64,000 bases of DNA. Origin: DASQPA01 sp963757335. GTDB lineage: Bacteria > Acidobacteriota > Thermoanaerobaculia > Multivoradales > UBA5704. The number at the start of each line of letters is the position of its first letter. Positions within the stretch are counted from its first letter, which is position 1. Of this stretch, positions 17,603 through 28,300 are shown one piece after another. The notes beneath the pieces are model-generated. The model was not told the DNA's origin, did no database searches, and saw only the letters and a list, made by a program, of their open reading frames with translations. The translations under genes were made by a program, and so were the position numbers. Where the stretch lies: assembly GCA_963757335.1 (NCBI GenBank), contig CAVWRJ010000008.1, forward strand, positions 806,001-870,000. The letters run 5' to 3'.

Positions 17603-17677
17603 TGGGGCGTCGCCAAGCGGTAAGGCACGGGACTTTGGCTCCCGCATCCGGAGGTTCGAATCCTCCCGCCCCAACCA
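17603..17677 (+). tRNA. tRNA-Gln(UUG)
   Basis: The acceptor arms TGGGGCG (17603-17609) and CGCCCCA (17667-17673) pair fully. The anticodon stem CGGGA/TCCCG encloses the loop CTTTGGC with anticodon TTG. The T arm GGAGG-TTCGAAT-CCTCC is perfect. Discriminator A and an encoded CCA finish at 17677. Confidence 0.97.
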
Positions 17678-17787
17678 GGTCGAGCAGGAGAATAGCTCCC
17701 AGCCACAGCAGCATCCCGTGGGCCGGCCCCGACAAGGGGGCTTTAAGCCCGCTCCATTTGGCAGAGCACATCGTTTGTGAGGGGATC

Positions 17788-18729
17788 ATGCCCGGTGACC
17801 TGAAGATCTTTGGCGGACGCTCGCATCCGGCCCTGGTGCAGGAGATCTGTGAATACCTGAACCTCTCGGCCGGCAACGTCTCGGCCCTCAACTTCTCCGA
17901 CGGCGAGATCTTCTGCCAGATCGACGAGAACGTCCGCGGCTCGGACGTCTTCATCGTCCAGTCGACCTGCGAGCCGGTCAACGAGAACCTGATGGAGCTC
18001 CTGATCATGCTCGACGCGTTCAAGCGCTCCTCGGCCTCCCGGGTGACCGCGGTGATCCCGTACTACGGCTATGCCCGTCAGGACAAGAAGGACCGGCCGC
18101 GGGTGCCGATCACGGCGAAGCTCGTCGCCGACCTGATCTCGCGGGCGGGGGCCGACCGGGTGCTCACCATGGACCTCCACGCCGACCAGATCCAGGGCTT
18201 CTTCGACGTGCCCGTCGACCACCTGTTCGCGGCCCCGGTGATCCTGGAGGCGGTCCACCAGCTGGCCATCCCCGACCTCGTCATCGTCTCCCCGGACGCC
18301 GGCGGCGTCGAGCGGGCGCGGGCGATCGCCAAGCGCATGGAGGTGGGGCTCGCCATCGTCGACAAGCGGCGGACCGCCCCCAACACGGCGGAAGTGATGC
18401 ACGTCATCGGCGACGTCGAGGGGTGCAACGCCCTCATCGTCGACGACATCATCGACACCGCCGGCACCCTGACCAAGACCGTCGAGGCCTTGAAAGGCAA
18501 GGGAGTCCGCCGGATTCTCTCCGCCGGCACCCACGGCGTGCTGTCGGGGCCGGCCCTCTCCCGGATCAACGACTCGCCGCTCGAGGCGGTCCTCATCACC
18601 AACACGATCCCGGTGGACAAGAAGCTCTCCCAGACGGCGAAGCTCAGGACTCTGTCGGTCGCGCCGCTCCTCGGCGAGGCCATCAAACGTATTCACGAGA
18701 ACAGCTCGGTGAGCTCCCTCTTCGTCTGA
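17788..18729 (+). CDS. prs: Ribose-phosphate pyrophosphokinase
   Basis: A 313-residue PRPP synthase converting ribose 5-phosphate and ATP to PRPP for nucleotide, His and Trp synthesis. The PRPP-binding loop is VDDIIDTAGT near residues 217-226, the flexible-loop signature is RQDKKDRPRVPITAKLVAD near 96-114, and MDLHADQIQGFF carries the metal-binding histidine. The ATG at 17788 follows GAGGGG. It sits 110 bases after tRNA-Gln and 40 bases before rplY, the common prs-rplY-pth arrangement. Confidence 0.97.
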   Translation: MPGDLKIFGGRSHPALVQEICEYLNLSAGNVSALNFSDGEIFCQIDENVRGSDVFIVQSTCEPVNENLMELLIMLDAFKRSSASRVTAVIPYYGYARQDKKDRPRVPITAKLVADLISRAGADRVLTMDLHADQIQGFFDVPVDHLFAAPVILEAVHQLAIPDLVIVSPDAGGVERARAIAKRMEVGLAIVDKRRTAPNTAEVMHVIGDVEGCNALIVDDIIDTAGTLTKTVEALKGKGVRRILSAGTHGVLSGPALSRINDSPLEAVLITNTIPVDKKLSQTAKLRTLSVAPLLGEAIKRIHENSSVSSLFV

Positions 18730-18769
18730 GGGCGCTTCAAAAGGCTGCGATAAGAAGCGAGGAAATACC

Positions 18770-19411
18770 ATGAGTGAACTTTCGATCGATGTCCAGAAGC
18801 GCACCGAGACCGGCACCAACGCCAACCGCCGGCTGCGCCAGAGCGGCAAGATCCCGGCCGTCGTCTACGGCGGCGGCAAGGAGACGGTGCCGATCCAGCT
18901 CAACAGAAAGACCCTGATCGATCTCATGAAGTCGGGTGAGAACGAGAACGCCATCTTCCTCCTGAAGCTCGCCGACAGCGGCCAGGAGCGGCACGCGATG
19001 ATCCACGACATGCAGATCGACCCCCTGACCCGGCAGGTCGTCCACATCGACTTCCAGCGCATCGTGATGACCGAGAAGGTCAAGGTCCAGGTGCCCGTCG
19101 AGCTCGTGGGCACGGCCCACGGGGTGAAGGTCGAGGGCGGCATGATCGACTTCGTGCACCGCGAGGTGGCGGTCGAATGTATGCCGGGCGACATCCCGAA
19201 GCATGTCGACCTGGACGTCACCGAGCTCCGCGTCGGCCAGCACGTCGAGGCGAAGGACCTGAAGTTGCCCGAGGGTGTGACCCTGGCGGAGGAGCCGGAC
19301 CGCGTCATCCTCTCCCTCTCCCACACCAAGGCGGAGGAGTCGGCGGTGGCCGAGGCTGTGGCAGAGCCCGAGCTCGCCGCCAAGCGCGGCAAGACCGAAG
19401 AGGGGGCGTAG
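18770..19411 (+). CDS. rplY: 50S ribosomal protein L25 (CTC/TL5 form)
   Basis: A 213-residue two-domain L25 of the CTC type. The N-terminal 5S rRNA-binding domain shows TGTNANRRLRQSGKIPAVVYGG near residues 12-33. The C-terminal beta domain (residues about 95-190) contains VELVGTAHGVKVEGGM and VRVGQHV-like elements, then a charged Ala/Glu-rich tail. It binds 5S rRNA in the large subunit. The end of the gene (GAAGAGGGGGCG) appears to supply the ribosome-binding site of pth, whose start lies four bases after this stop codon. Confidence 0.95.
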   Translation: MSELSIDVQKRTETGTNANRRLRQSGKIPAVVYGGGKETVPIQLNRKTLIDLMKSGENENAIFLLKLADSGQERHAMIHDMQIDPLTRQVVHIDFQRIVMTEKVKVQVPVELVGTAHGVKVEGGMIDFVHREVAVECMPGDIPKHVDLDVTELRVGQHVEAKDLKLPEGVTLAEEPDRVILSLSHTKAEESAVAEAVAEPELAAKRGKTEEGA

Positions 19412-19414
19412 GGT

Positions 19415-19987
19415 CTGGGCCGGCTCATCCTCGGTCTCGGCAACCCGGGCGAGCGCTACAGAGACACCCGTCACAACGTCGGTTTCCTCGTCGTGGCGGA
19501 GCTGGCGCGGCGGCGCGGTGTACGCCTCGGCGAGAAGACCGGGGAGGAGTGCAACGCCCTGGTCGGCCGGGACGGCGACCTCCTTCTCGCCCAGCCGCAG
19601 ACCTATATGAACCGGAGTGGGCATTCTGCCCACTGCCTGGTCGAGCGGCACGGTTTCTCCCCCGAGGAGATCCTGGTCGTCTTCGACGACGTCAACCTGC
19701 CGCTCGGGCGTCTGCGCCTCCGCCGCGCCGGCAGCCCCGGCGGCCACCGGGGGATGGAGTCGATCGCCGAGGGTCTCCGCACCGACCAGGTCCCCCGGCT
19801 CCGCCTGGGTGTGGCGGGGGAGGGCGGCCCACCCCCCGGCGGCGACGAGCTGGTCGAGTTCGTCCTCGCTCCCTTCACCACGGAGGAGAAGCCGGCCATC
19901 GAGGAGATGGTCGGCCGCGCCGCGGACGCCTGCGAGGTCTGGCTGGCGGAGGGGATCGAGGCGGCAATGCAGGGCTTCAACGGCTGA
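19415..19987 (+). CDS. pth: Peptidyl-tRNA hydrolase with a CTG start
   Basis: A 190-residue Pth that recycles peptidyl-tRNA released from stalled ribosomes. All key elements are present: LILGLGNPGERYRDTRHNVG at the N-terminus with the catalytic His, the QTYMNRSG block, DDVNLPLGRLRLR with the catalytic Asp, and GSPGGHRGMESI. The frame is closed upstream by the rplY stop codon (same frame), and between it and the conserved LILGLGNPG there is no ATG, GTG or TTG. The only plausible initiator is CTG at 19415, a few bases downstream of a purine-rich AGAGGGGGCG. The next gene starts at GTG directly after this TGA. Confidence 0.9.
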   Translation: MGRLILGLGNPGERYRDTRHNVGFLVVAELARRRGVRLGEKTGEECNALVGRDGDLLLAQPQTYMNRSGHSAHCLVERHGFSPEEILVVFDDVNLPLGRLRLRRAGSPGGHRGMESIAEGLRTDQVPRLRLGVAGEGGPPPGGDELVEFVLAPFTTEEKPAIEEMVGRAADACEVWLAEGIEAAMQGFNG

Positions 19988-20710
19988 GTGCGCCCTCTTT
20001 TCCCCCTTCGCCGGCTCCGCTCTCCGGTTCTCGCCGCGCTCCTCTGGCGTTACGCCTGCCACTCGGCGATGTTGCTTTTGTCGCTCTGCGCCGAAAGCCG
20101 GCCGGCGCCGTCGCTGCCGGACACCGTCCTCGCCCACGTCCCCCGGCTCCCCTGGCTGGACGCCCACAACTACCTGATCTGGCTCGTCTGCTACGTGCCG
20201 CCGGCGCTCTGGCTCTGGCGGCGGGACCGCCGGGCCTTTATCCACTTCCTCTACCTGGGCGGGGTTTTAAGCCTGCTGCGCGGGGTGACCGTGGGCCTGA
20301 CGGGGCTCGGTCCCGTCGACGGGTCGGATCTGAAGACCGCCAATACCGCCAATATCGCCCTCAATGCGGGCCTTCACGGCCGGGCGATCCTCGCGGCCTG
20401 GCTCGTCCTGATCAACCCGTTGACCAGCCTCTTCGGCAACGCCGCCCATGTTTACCTGACCCAGGACCTCTTCTTCTCGGGCCACGTCTCGACGACGTTT
20501 CTGCTCTGGCTCTACTGTCGGGGCCGCGGCGGGCTGGGGGCGGCGGCGCTCGCCGGCCATGCGGTGACCGTCGCCCTGGTCTTCCTCTGCCACCTGCACT
20601 ACACGATCGACGTCGTGGGCGCCTGGGCGATCACCTACAGCCTCTATGTGTGGACCGAGCGGCGGTGGCCGGTGGGGGCGGTACCCGCTGCCGGTACCGG
20701 CTCCGTTTGA
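19988..20710 (+). CDS. PAP2-related (PAP2_C / sphingomyelin-synthase-like) membrane phosphatase
   Basis: A 240-residue protein with about five or six hydrophobic segments. DLFFSGHVSTTFLLWLYC near residues 159-176 and HLHYTIDVVGAWAITYSLY near 203-221 carry the two catalytic histidines and the aspartate of the PAP2_C/sphingomyelin-synthase fold. Such enzymes hydrolyse or transfer lipid head groups; the substrate here is unknown. The GTG start at 19988 follows the pth TGA with no gap. The last six codons and stop lie inside palindromic element copy B, so the C-terminus may have been reshaped by that insertion. Confidence 0.75.
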   Translation: MRPLFPLRRLRSPVLAALLWRYACHSAMLLLSLCAESRPAPSLPDTVLAHVPRLPWLDAHNYLIWLVCYVPPALWLWRRDRRAFIHFLYLGGVLSLLRGVTVGLTGLGPVDGSDLKTANTANIALNAGLHGRAILAAWLVLINPLTSLFGNAAHVYLTQDLFFSGHVSTTFLLWLYCRGRGGLGAAALAGHAVTVALVFLCHLHYTIDVVGAWAITYSLYVWTERRWPVGAVPAAGTGSV

Positions 20711-20783
20711 TCCTGCGGGCGGGCTCCTTCGGGCGCTTCGCGCAGCCAGTCGCCCGTCCTCGGAACCCAACGGAGCCAGTACC
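20693..20783. repeat. Palindromic intergenic element, copy B
   Basis: About 91 bases related to 16573-16666. The arms GGTACCGGCTCCGTT and AACGGAGCCAGTACC pair with one mismatch, and the core CCTGCGGGC ... CAGCCAGTCGC is nearly identical to copy A. It overlaps the stop codon of the PAP2-related gene and lies between convergent genes, where it could also end transcription. Confidence 0.75.
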
Positions 20784-20798
20784 CACCGCCGGTAAGCC

Positions 20799-22094
20799 CT
20801 ACGGCTGCTCGTACGCCGGCGGCAGCGGCCCGTCGAGCTTCATGTAGCGGTCCCGCAGCTCGGTCTGCCGGGTCTTCCGCGGCATCTCGACGCCGCGGAT
20901 GAAGACCTTCTCGGCGCCGCTCGTCACCTCCAGCGGATCGCCGTCCCAGATTACGACGTCGGCCTCCTTGCCCGGCTCCAAGGTGCCTAACCGGTCTTCC
21001 AAATGCCAGATGCGGGCCGGGTTCACGGTCATGGCGCGGAGCGCCTCGTCCCAGGGGAGACCGTTGGCCACCGCGTTGCCGGCCAGCTGGCGGAGGTTTC
21101 GGGCGTTGTGGGCGTCGCCGCTCATGAAGGCGAAGGTCACCCCGGCCCGGTGTCAAGCGGGCGGCGTTTTCGAGGGTCGCCCCGAGATGCTCGAAGGTCG
21201 ACGGCAGGTCGGCCAGGGGGTTGATCAGCACCGGCACCCTGGCCGCGGCGATCTGGTCCGCCACCATCCAGCCCTCGTCGCAGCCGGCGAGGATGAGCTT
21301 CAGGTGCCGCTCCCGGCCGAGCCGCAGGGCGGCCTCGATGTCGCTCGCCCGATCGACGAAGACGACCAGCGGCAGCTCGCCCCGGGCGACCGGCGCCAGG
21401 GCCTCCAGGTCGAGCCGGGAGAGGGTGTAGAGCCGGTGCTCGGCCTTCTCCCAGGCTGCCCGGTGGGTCGCATAGTCGAGGGCGTCGTCGAGCGCCTCGC
21501 GGAGGAGGAGCATCGCTCCCGCCCGCGAGCCGCCGGCGAGACGGGCCCCCTGCTCGCCGAGGACGGCGAACAGGGCGGCCGGCGAGCGGACGAGGAGATC
21601 CGGCCCCATCCCCAAATGGATGACCGCCCCGCGGCCGGCGATCAGGCTCTTGCCCGCGCCGGGCGCCACCACCGCCCGGGTCAGCCCCTCCACCCGGTTG
21701 ATGGGCAGGAGCATCGAGCGCGGGTTGATGGCATCGGCGACGTCGAAGGCGGCGGTGATGCGGTCGTTCTGCTCCACCCCGTCGCGGGTGCCGGCGACGG
21801 CGTTCACCTCGACCAGCCCGAGCTGGGTGAGAGAGTCGAAGAGGCCGGGGGTGACCACCTTGCCGCGGGCGTCGATCGTCCGCGCCCCAGGAGGCACCGG
21901 GATGCCCCGTCCCACGGCGCGGATGCGGCCGCCCTCGATCACCACCGTGGCGTTCTCCAGCGTGCCGGCGCTCCCCATCGTGTGCACGGTGGCGCCGACG
22001 ATCGCGACGGTCTCGGCATCCGCCGGACCCCACGCCGCCGCCAGACAGGCGACGACCGCCAGGCCCTGCACCAGGTTCCACTTCAGGCGCGCGT

Positions 22095-22098
<4 letters not shown>
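20799..22098 (-). pseudogene. Exported amidohydrolase-family protein, frameshifted
   Basis: The ATG at 22098 opens a signal peptide (LVQGLAVVACLAAAWGPADA) and an amidohydrolase N-terminus (IVGATVHTMGSAGTLENATV). The frame then runs normally to about 21150. There one extra base in a CCGGGCC run shifts it. The C-terminal part continues in another frame (AGVTFAFMSGDAHNARNLRQ, then NPARIWHLEDRLGTLEPGKEAD) to 20799, which is the standard imidazolonepropionase/amidohydrolase ending. The protein would be about 432 residues if repaired. The usual N-terminal H-x-H metal motif is not evident; FDSLTQLG occupies its place, so catalytic competence is doubtful. Its start overlaps the upstream amidohydrolase stop as ATGA. 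Confidence 0.75.
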
Positions 22099-23585
<1,487 letters not shown>

Positions 23586-23643
23586 GGACACCTCGATTGG
23601 CAGTTCGGGGCTGATCCTAACATCGAGCCCCAGAGGAGCGCGC

Positions 23644-24957
23644 ATGCCGGAGACCGGCGAGTTGGTACTCATCGTGGACGACGAACCGGGGATCCTGACC
23701 ACCCTGGGGGGTATCCTGTCGGACGAGGGCTACAGCACCCTCTGTACGACGAGCGGGGCGGAGGCCCTCACCCTCTACGCGGAGCGGCGGCCGGCGGTCG
23801 TCTTCCTCGACATCTGGTTGGCCGACCGGGACGGCCTGGAGACCCTCCAGGCGCTCCGCGAGAGCGACCCCACGGCGGCGGTGATCATGATGTCCGGCCA
23901 CGGCACGGCGGCGACCGCGGTCAAGGCGATCAAGATGGGGGCCTTCGACTACCTGGAAAAGCCGCTCTCCTACCGCCGGGCGGTCGAGGCGGCGGCCGGG
24001 GCCCTCTCTTACAAGAAGTCGCTCGGCGAAGGGGGCGATCCCCTGCCGCTCGTCGGCCTGCCCAAGGACCGGCTGGAGCCGGAGCGCCAGCTCACCCCCG
24101 CCCCGGCTCTGCGCCTCCTCCAGACGACCGACCGGCCGCAGCGCACCCTCCGCCAGAGCACCGTCGTCTACGGCCTCGGGCTCCACTCGGGGCAGCGCAC
24201 CGGCATGTCTCTCCAGCCCCTCCCCCCCGACAGCGGCATCCACTTCATCACCCTGCCGACGGGGGTCGAGATCCCCGCCCACGTCGGGGCGGTGGCTGAT
24301 ACCGACTACGCCACCACCCTGTCCCGGGAGGGGGAGAACATCCGCACCGTCGAGCACCTGCTCTCCGCCCTCCACGCCTGCGGGGTGGGCAACCTCCTGA
24401 TCAAGGTCCACGGCGAGATCCCGGTGCTCGACGGCTCGGCCCTGGAGTTCTGCCGCATTCTGGAAGGGGTGGGGCTCGAGGACCAGGCCGAGCCGCAGCA
24501 GGAGGTAGTGATCGACCGCCGTTACGAGGTGAACGGAAGCGGTAGCGAAAAGCTGCTCGCGATCGAGCCCGCGGACGGCTTCTCCGTCTCCTACCTGCTC
24601 CGCTACCCGCCACCCCTGGGGGAGCAGTACTACGATTTCCACCTCGCCGACTTCGCCACCTACAAGCGGGAGATCGCCCCGGCCCGCACCTTCGGTTTCA
24701 TGAAGGACCTGAAGATGATGAACGAGCTCGGCCTCGGCTCCGGCGGCCGGCTCGACAACTTCATCCTGGTGGGGGACGACGAGGTCATCAACACCGAGCT
24801 CCGCTTCCCGGACGAGTTCGTCCGCCACAAGATCTTAGACATCGTGGGCGACCTCTACCTCCTGGGCTATCCCATCCGCGGCAAGGTCACGGCGCGGTTG
24901 ACGGGGCACCGGGACAACATCGCGCTCTTGAAGAAGATCCTGGCGGAGAACGGGTAG
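23644..24957 (+). CDS. lpxC: Response-regulator receiver domain fused to LpxC deacetylase
   Basis: A 437-residue fusion. Residues 1-125 are a CheY-like receiver: acidic pair D12-D13, phospho-acceptor D56 in FLDIWLADRDG, and K106 in YLEKPLSY. After a linker of about 35 residues, residues 165-437 are a full LpxC (UDP-3-O-acyl-GlcNAc deacetylase, committed step of lipid A synthesis). Its metal and catalytic residues are intact: E237-H238 (TVEHLLSAL), H395 and D399 (RHKILD), and H422 (GHRDN). LpxC is normally a stand-alone enzyme of about 300 residues controlled by proteolysis or binding proteins. Control by phosphorylation of the fused receiver is my inference. The last 77 bases around its stop are duplicated at 29355-29431. 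Confidence 0.93.
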   Translation: MPETGELVLIVDDEPGILTTLGGILSDEGYSTLCTTSGAEALTLYAERRPAVVFLDIWLADRDGLETLQALRESDPTAAVIMMSGHGTAATAVKAIKMGAFDYLEKPLSYRRAVEAAAGALSYKKSLGEGGDPLPLVGLPKDRLEPERQLTPAPALRLLQTTDRPQRTLRQSTVVYGLGLHSGQRTGMSLQPLPPDSGIHFITLPTGVEIPAHVGAVADTDYATTLSREGENIRTVEHLLSALHACGVGNLLIKVHGEIPVLDGSALEFCRILEGVGLEDQAEPQQEVVIDRRYEVNGSGSEKLLAIEPADGFSVSYLLRYPPPLGEQYYDFHLADFATYKREIAPARTFGFMKDLKMMNELGLGSGGRLDNFILVGDDEVINTELRFPDEFVRHKILDIVGDLYLLGYPIRGKVTARLTGHRDNIALLKKILAENG

Positions 24958-24982
24958 GCTCGGGTCCGGAACCTTAAGGACC
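24906..24982. repeat. 77-bp direct repeat, left copy (lpxC 3' end)
   Basis: Covers the last 17 codons of lpxC, its stop codon and about 25 bases beyond. It matches 29355-29431 at 72 of 77 positions. A short tandem GGACCTGAGC repeat follows at 24977-24996. Confidence 0.92.
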
Positions 24983-25016
24983 TGAGCGGACCTGAGCGGA
25001 CCTAATCGGGACCGTA

Positions 25017-25261
25017 GGTGCCAGGCGATTCGCGAGGCTCGCCCTGGCCGCCAACGGCCTGCCCGCCTACCGAGCCACCCGCGAGGACGCCAGGACCGTG
25101 CTCCAGGGGAGTAGCGCGGCGCGCGACCGCTCCGGGAGCGTCGACGGCTGATGCGGCTCCAGGAGGCGCCGCGGGAGAGCCCGGGACGCAGGCTGGGCCG
25201 GTGTCGCCCGCCAATTACCTCGACTGGCGAGCCGAGAGCCACGTCTTCGCAGCACCCGGTG
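25017..25261 (+). pseudogene. Remnant of ADOP/MacB-like ABC transporter permease
   Basis: Two short stretches in different frames look like pieces of the Acidobacteria-type ADOP permease. One is LALAANGLPAYRATREDART, like the end of such proteins (PALRATR...). The other is SPANYLDWRAESHVFA, like the start of their periplasmic core (usually sPxxYLDWRxxxxVF). They are out of natural order and frame, so this is debris, not a gene. Confidence 0.4.
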
Positions 25262-25302
25262 GAGGCATTCCAGATCCACGTCGTCTTGTCATCGGCTGCT
25301 GG

Positions 25303-28300
25303 TCACACGGCAGCTCGGCACTCGGCAAGGATCTGCTCGGCGAAGCGCAGGTTCGGCGCACGTAGGTCCGTGTAGATCGCCACGGAGCGTTCGGCAAAGG
25401 GGAGACCCTCGGCGCCGTGGCTCTGGCGGGAAAGAACCGTAGCGAGCCACAAGCAGCCTTCGGCTATCAATTCCTTGCGGCCGATCTCTTCGGCCAACTT
25501 CAGAGCTTCGCGCGAGAGCCGCTCGGCCTCAGACCACCTTCCGCGGTCGAGGGCAAGCTCGGCAAGATTGCAAATAGAGATTGCAACCGCTTCGCTATCG
25601 CCCAATTCTTGAGCGATGGCGAGGGCTTCGCGGTAGTGTGCCTCTGCCTCGTCGCGCTGGCCTGAGAGCCGGAGTGCTTGTGCCAGGGTACCCAGAGCTG
25701 AGCTGACTTCAATGCTCTTATGGGAAAGGCTGTGGAACAAATCTATGGCCTCACGCGAGTCGGCGATCGCTTTGGCGTAGTCTCCCGACAACTCGTGACC
25801 GATACCACGTAGCCCGATGGCCGTAGCACGCTCGTGAGCACCTGCACCGGCCTTCAGCCAGTGGGCCGCAGCACGGTCGGCGCAGGCTAGAACCTCGGTT
25901 GTCTGTCCTCGTAGCGCATGGCAGAAGCCAACCTTGTAGACCCGCCAGCCAGCATTCGTGAAATCTCCTTCGCGGAGCGCTCTTTGCTCAGCCTCACTCT
26001 CTAAGGCGAGCCTTTCGTCCCAGCGCCCGGAAAAGTCAAGAAAAGGAGAGAGGGCATCGCACACGCTCTGCAGGCGCTTGTTGTCGCCCACGACCATGGC
26101 GGGTAATGCGGCTGCCAGCTGCGGCCATGCCGTCTCCAGGATGTGAAACTGGGAGAATTTGTCGTACCCGTGTTCGACCGCGATCGCATACGCGCGATCG
26201 GCCAGACGCTCAGCGCTGACATGGACGGCTGCTGGACGCGAGCGGCGAAGGAACTGCGCAGTGAGAGCGGGGAGAAGCCAGGTACCGGCCCGGTCGTCCT
26301 CGATCAACAGCGCGCGATCCCTGAGACCCTCGAGTGCCATCTCCGTGGCCTTGTTGCTGAGACCGGCGAGCGGCAGCAGCCACTCGACGGGAACAGGCCC
26401 AGTAAAGTGGACGAGGCCGGCAAGCACAGAGAGCTCGTCGGCGGTGAAGCTTGAGACGAGATCGCCGAAGATGAAGTCGAGCGGATCGTTCTTCTCGTCC
26501 AGGGCCTCGCGCCGGTGCGCCTCTTGCAAGCGCGCCAGAGCCTCGTCCAAGGTTCGGCAGCGACCCGTCGTCCGCCCGAGCTGGCCGACCGTCCACGTCA
26601 GCAGCAGCGGATTGCCGCCAGTCTCTGCGTAAAGCCGGTCGCGATCGCCCTGGGCGAGACGCGCGACGGGCTCCCAGCGCTTCCCGAGCTCGGCGATCAG
26701 CTCGTCGGCGGCTTCGCGTTCGAGCTTGTGGAGGCGCAGGTTATAGCCGGCGATCGAGCCGTCGTTGCGGCGGCGACTGGTGACGATGGCTCGGCAGCCG
26801 GAGGGGAGGCTGCCGAGGAGCTCGAACACGGCACGGCGCTCGGAGACGGTGAACGTCTCCAGGTTGTCGAGGACGAGGAGCGCCCGGTAGCTCGCGAGGG
26901 CGTGGCGGACGAGCTGCGGCCGTGCCTCCGGAACGGCCTTCGGGATGTCGTCGCGGCCGAGCGCCAGACCGATTTCGTTGAGCAGCGCGGGGTAGCTCTC
27001 GACGCGGTGATCGCGGAGGGGCCGCTCCCCCTCCGGCAACAGCTCGCGGGTCTTCGCCGTGATCCACAACTTGAGAGGGAAGTGCTCGGCCGGCGCCAGG
27101 TGCGCCGCTTCGAGCGCCAGCGCCGTCTTCCCCATCCCGCCGGGGCCGTCGAGCACGATGCCCCAGCTGCGATCCTCGGGGAGCAGGTAGCGCGCGATCG
27201 TCCGCAGCTCCTCGGTCCGGCCGAAGAACGGCCGGCGTGCCGGCAGCGTGGAGTGCGGTGCGGTCGGCCCGGGCGACGAAGCGGCGGGAGCGGCGGGTGC
27301 CGTCGAGGAAACCGCCGCGTTCGGCCGCTTCGCTCCACCGGTGGCACGCGAGCGCATCGAGACGGCTTCCGCCGCTGTCCCTTCATCCCCTTCCAACTCG
27401 GCGTTTTCCCCGTCCGGGATGAAGCGCCAGGGTCCCGTCCTCTTCGTCGCGATCCGCGGCCAGAGCCGGAGGCGGGCCGCGCCGTCGTCGAGCTCGATCC
27501 GGCCCGCCGCGTAGCCGTGCCTGCGCTCGATCGCCGGCGGCTCGCCTCGCTTCTCCATCCCGAAGACGGAGCAGCCTTGGCAGAGGCGAACCGCCTTCGT
27601 CGAGCCGCCGCGGCGGATATAGGTGATCTCCGTCTCGTGCTGGTGGCCGAAGAGATGCGCCGCGAACCGACCGGCCGGTGCGATCTCGGACTCCCCCGCC
27701 TCCCGAGCTTCCTGGGTCAGCCAGCTCGGACCCTGGTGCGTGAGGAGCAGGCAGACGTCGTGCCGATCCCACCAGGCGTCGACACCGCCTTCGCAGACCG
27801 CATGCAGCTGCCGCGCGTCCCAGACGAGCCGCCCCTCGTAGTCGCCGCCGGCGAGTTGGAGGAACGTCGTGTTCAGCCCGACGAGGCCGACCTTCCGATC
27901 GCCGCACGGGAGCGTCGCCGCGAAGTCGCCGGGCAGGATGCCGGTCTTGACGCCGGGAGGACGGTGCGGAACCTTCTCCCACCAGGCGCCGTACGCCGCG
28001 AACGCGTCGTGCACCACCCGGCGGTAGCTGCCGGCCGGCTGGTCCCAGAACTTCGCCGCGACGCGCTCGAAGCCGCCCTTCTCCAGCAGCACGTCGAGCG
28101 CGGGGCTGTCGGGGTCCTTCGACCGATAGAGATCGTGATTGCCGGGCACCGCGAGCAGCACGGCGCCGCCGGAACCGAGCTCACCCAACCGCCTCCACAG
28201 CGGGTCGAGCACCTCGGCCTGCATCCTCTCGAACTGCGCCGACTCGCCCGACTGAACGAGATCGCCCGTGAACAGCACGGCGTCCAACGGCCCGCAGCGG

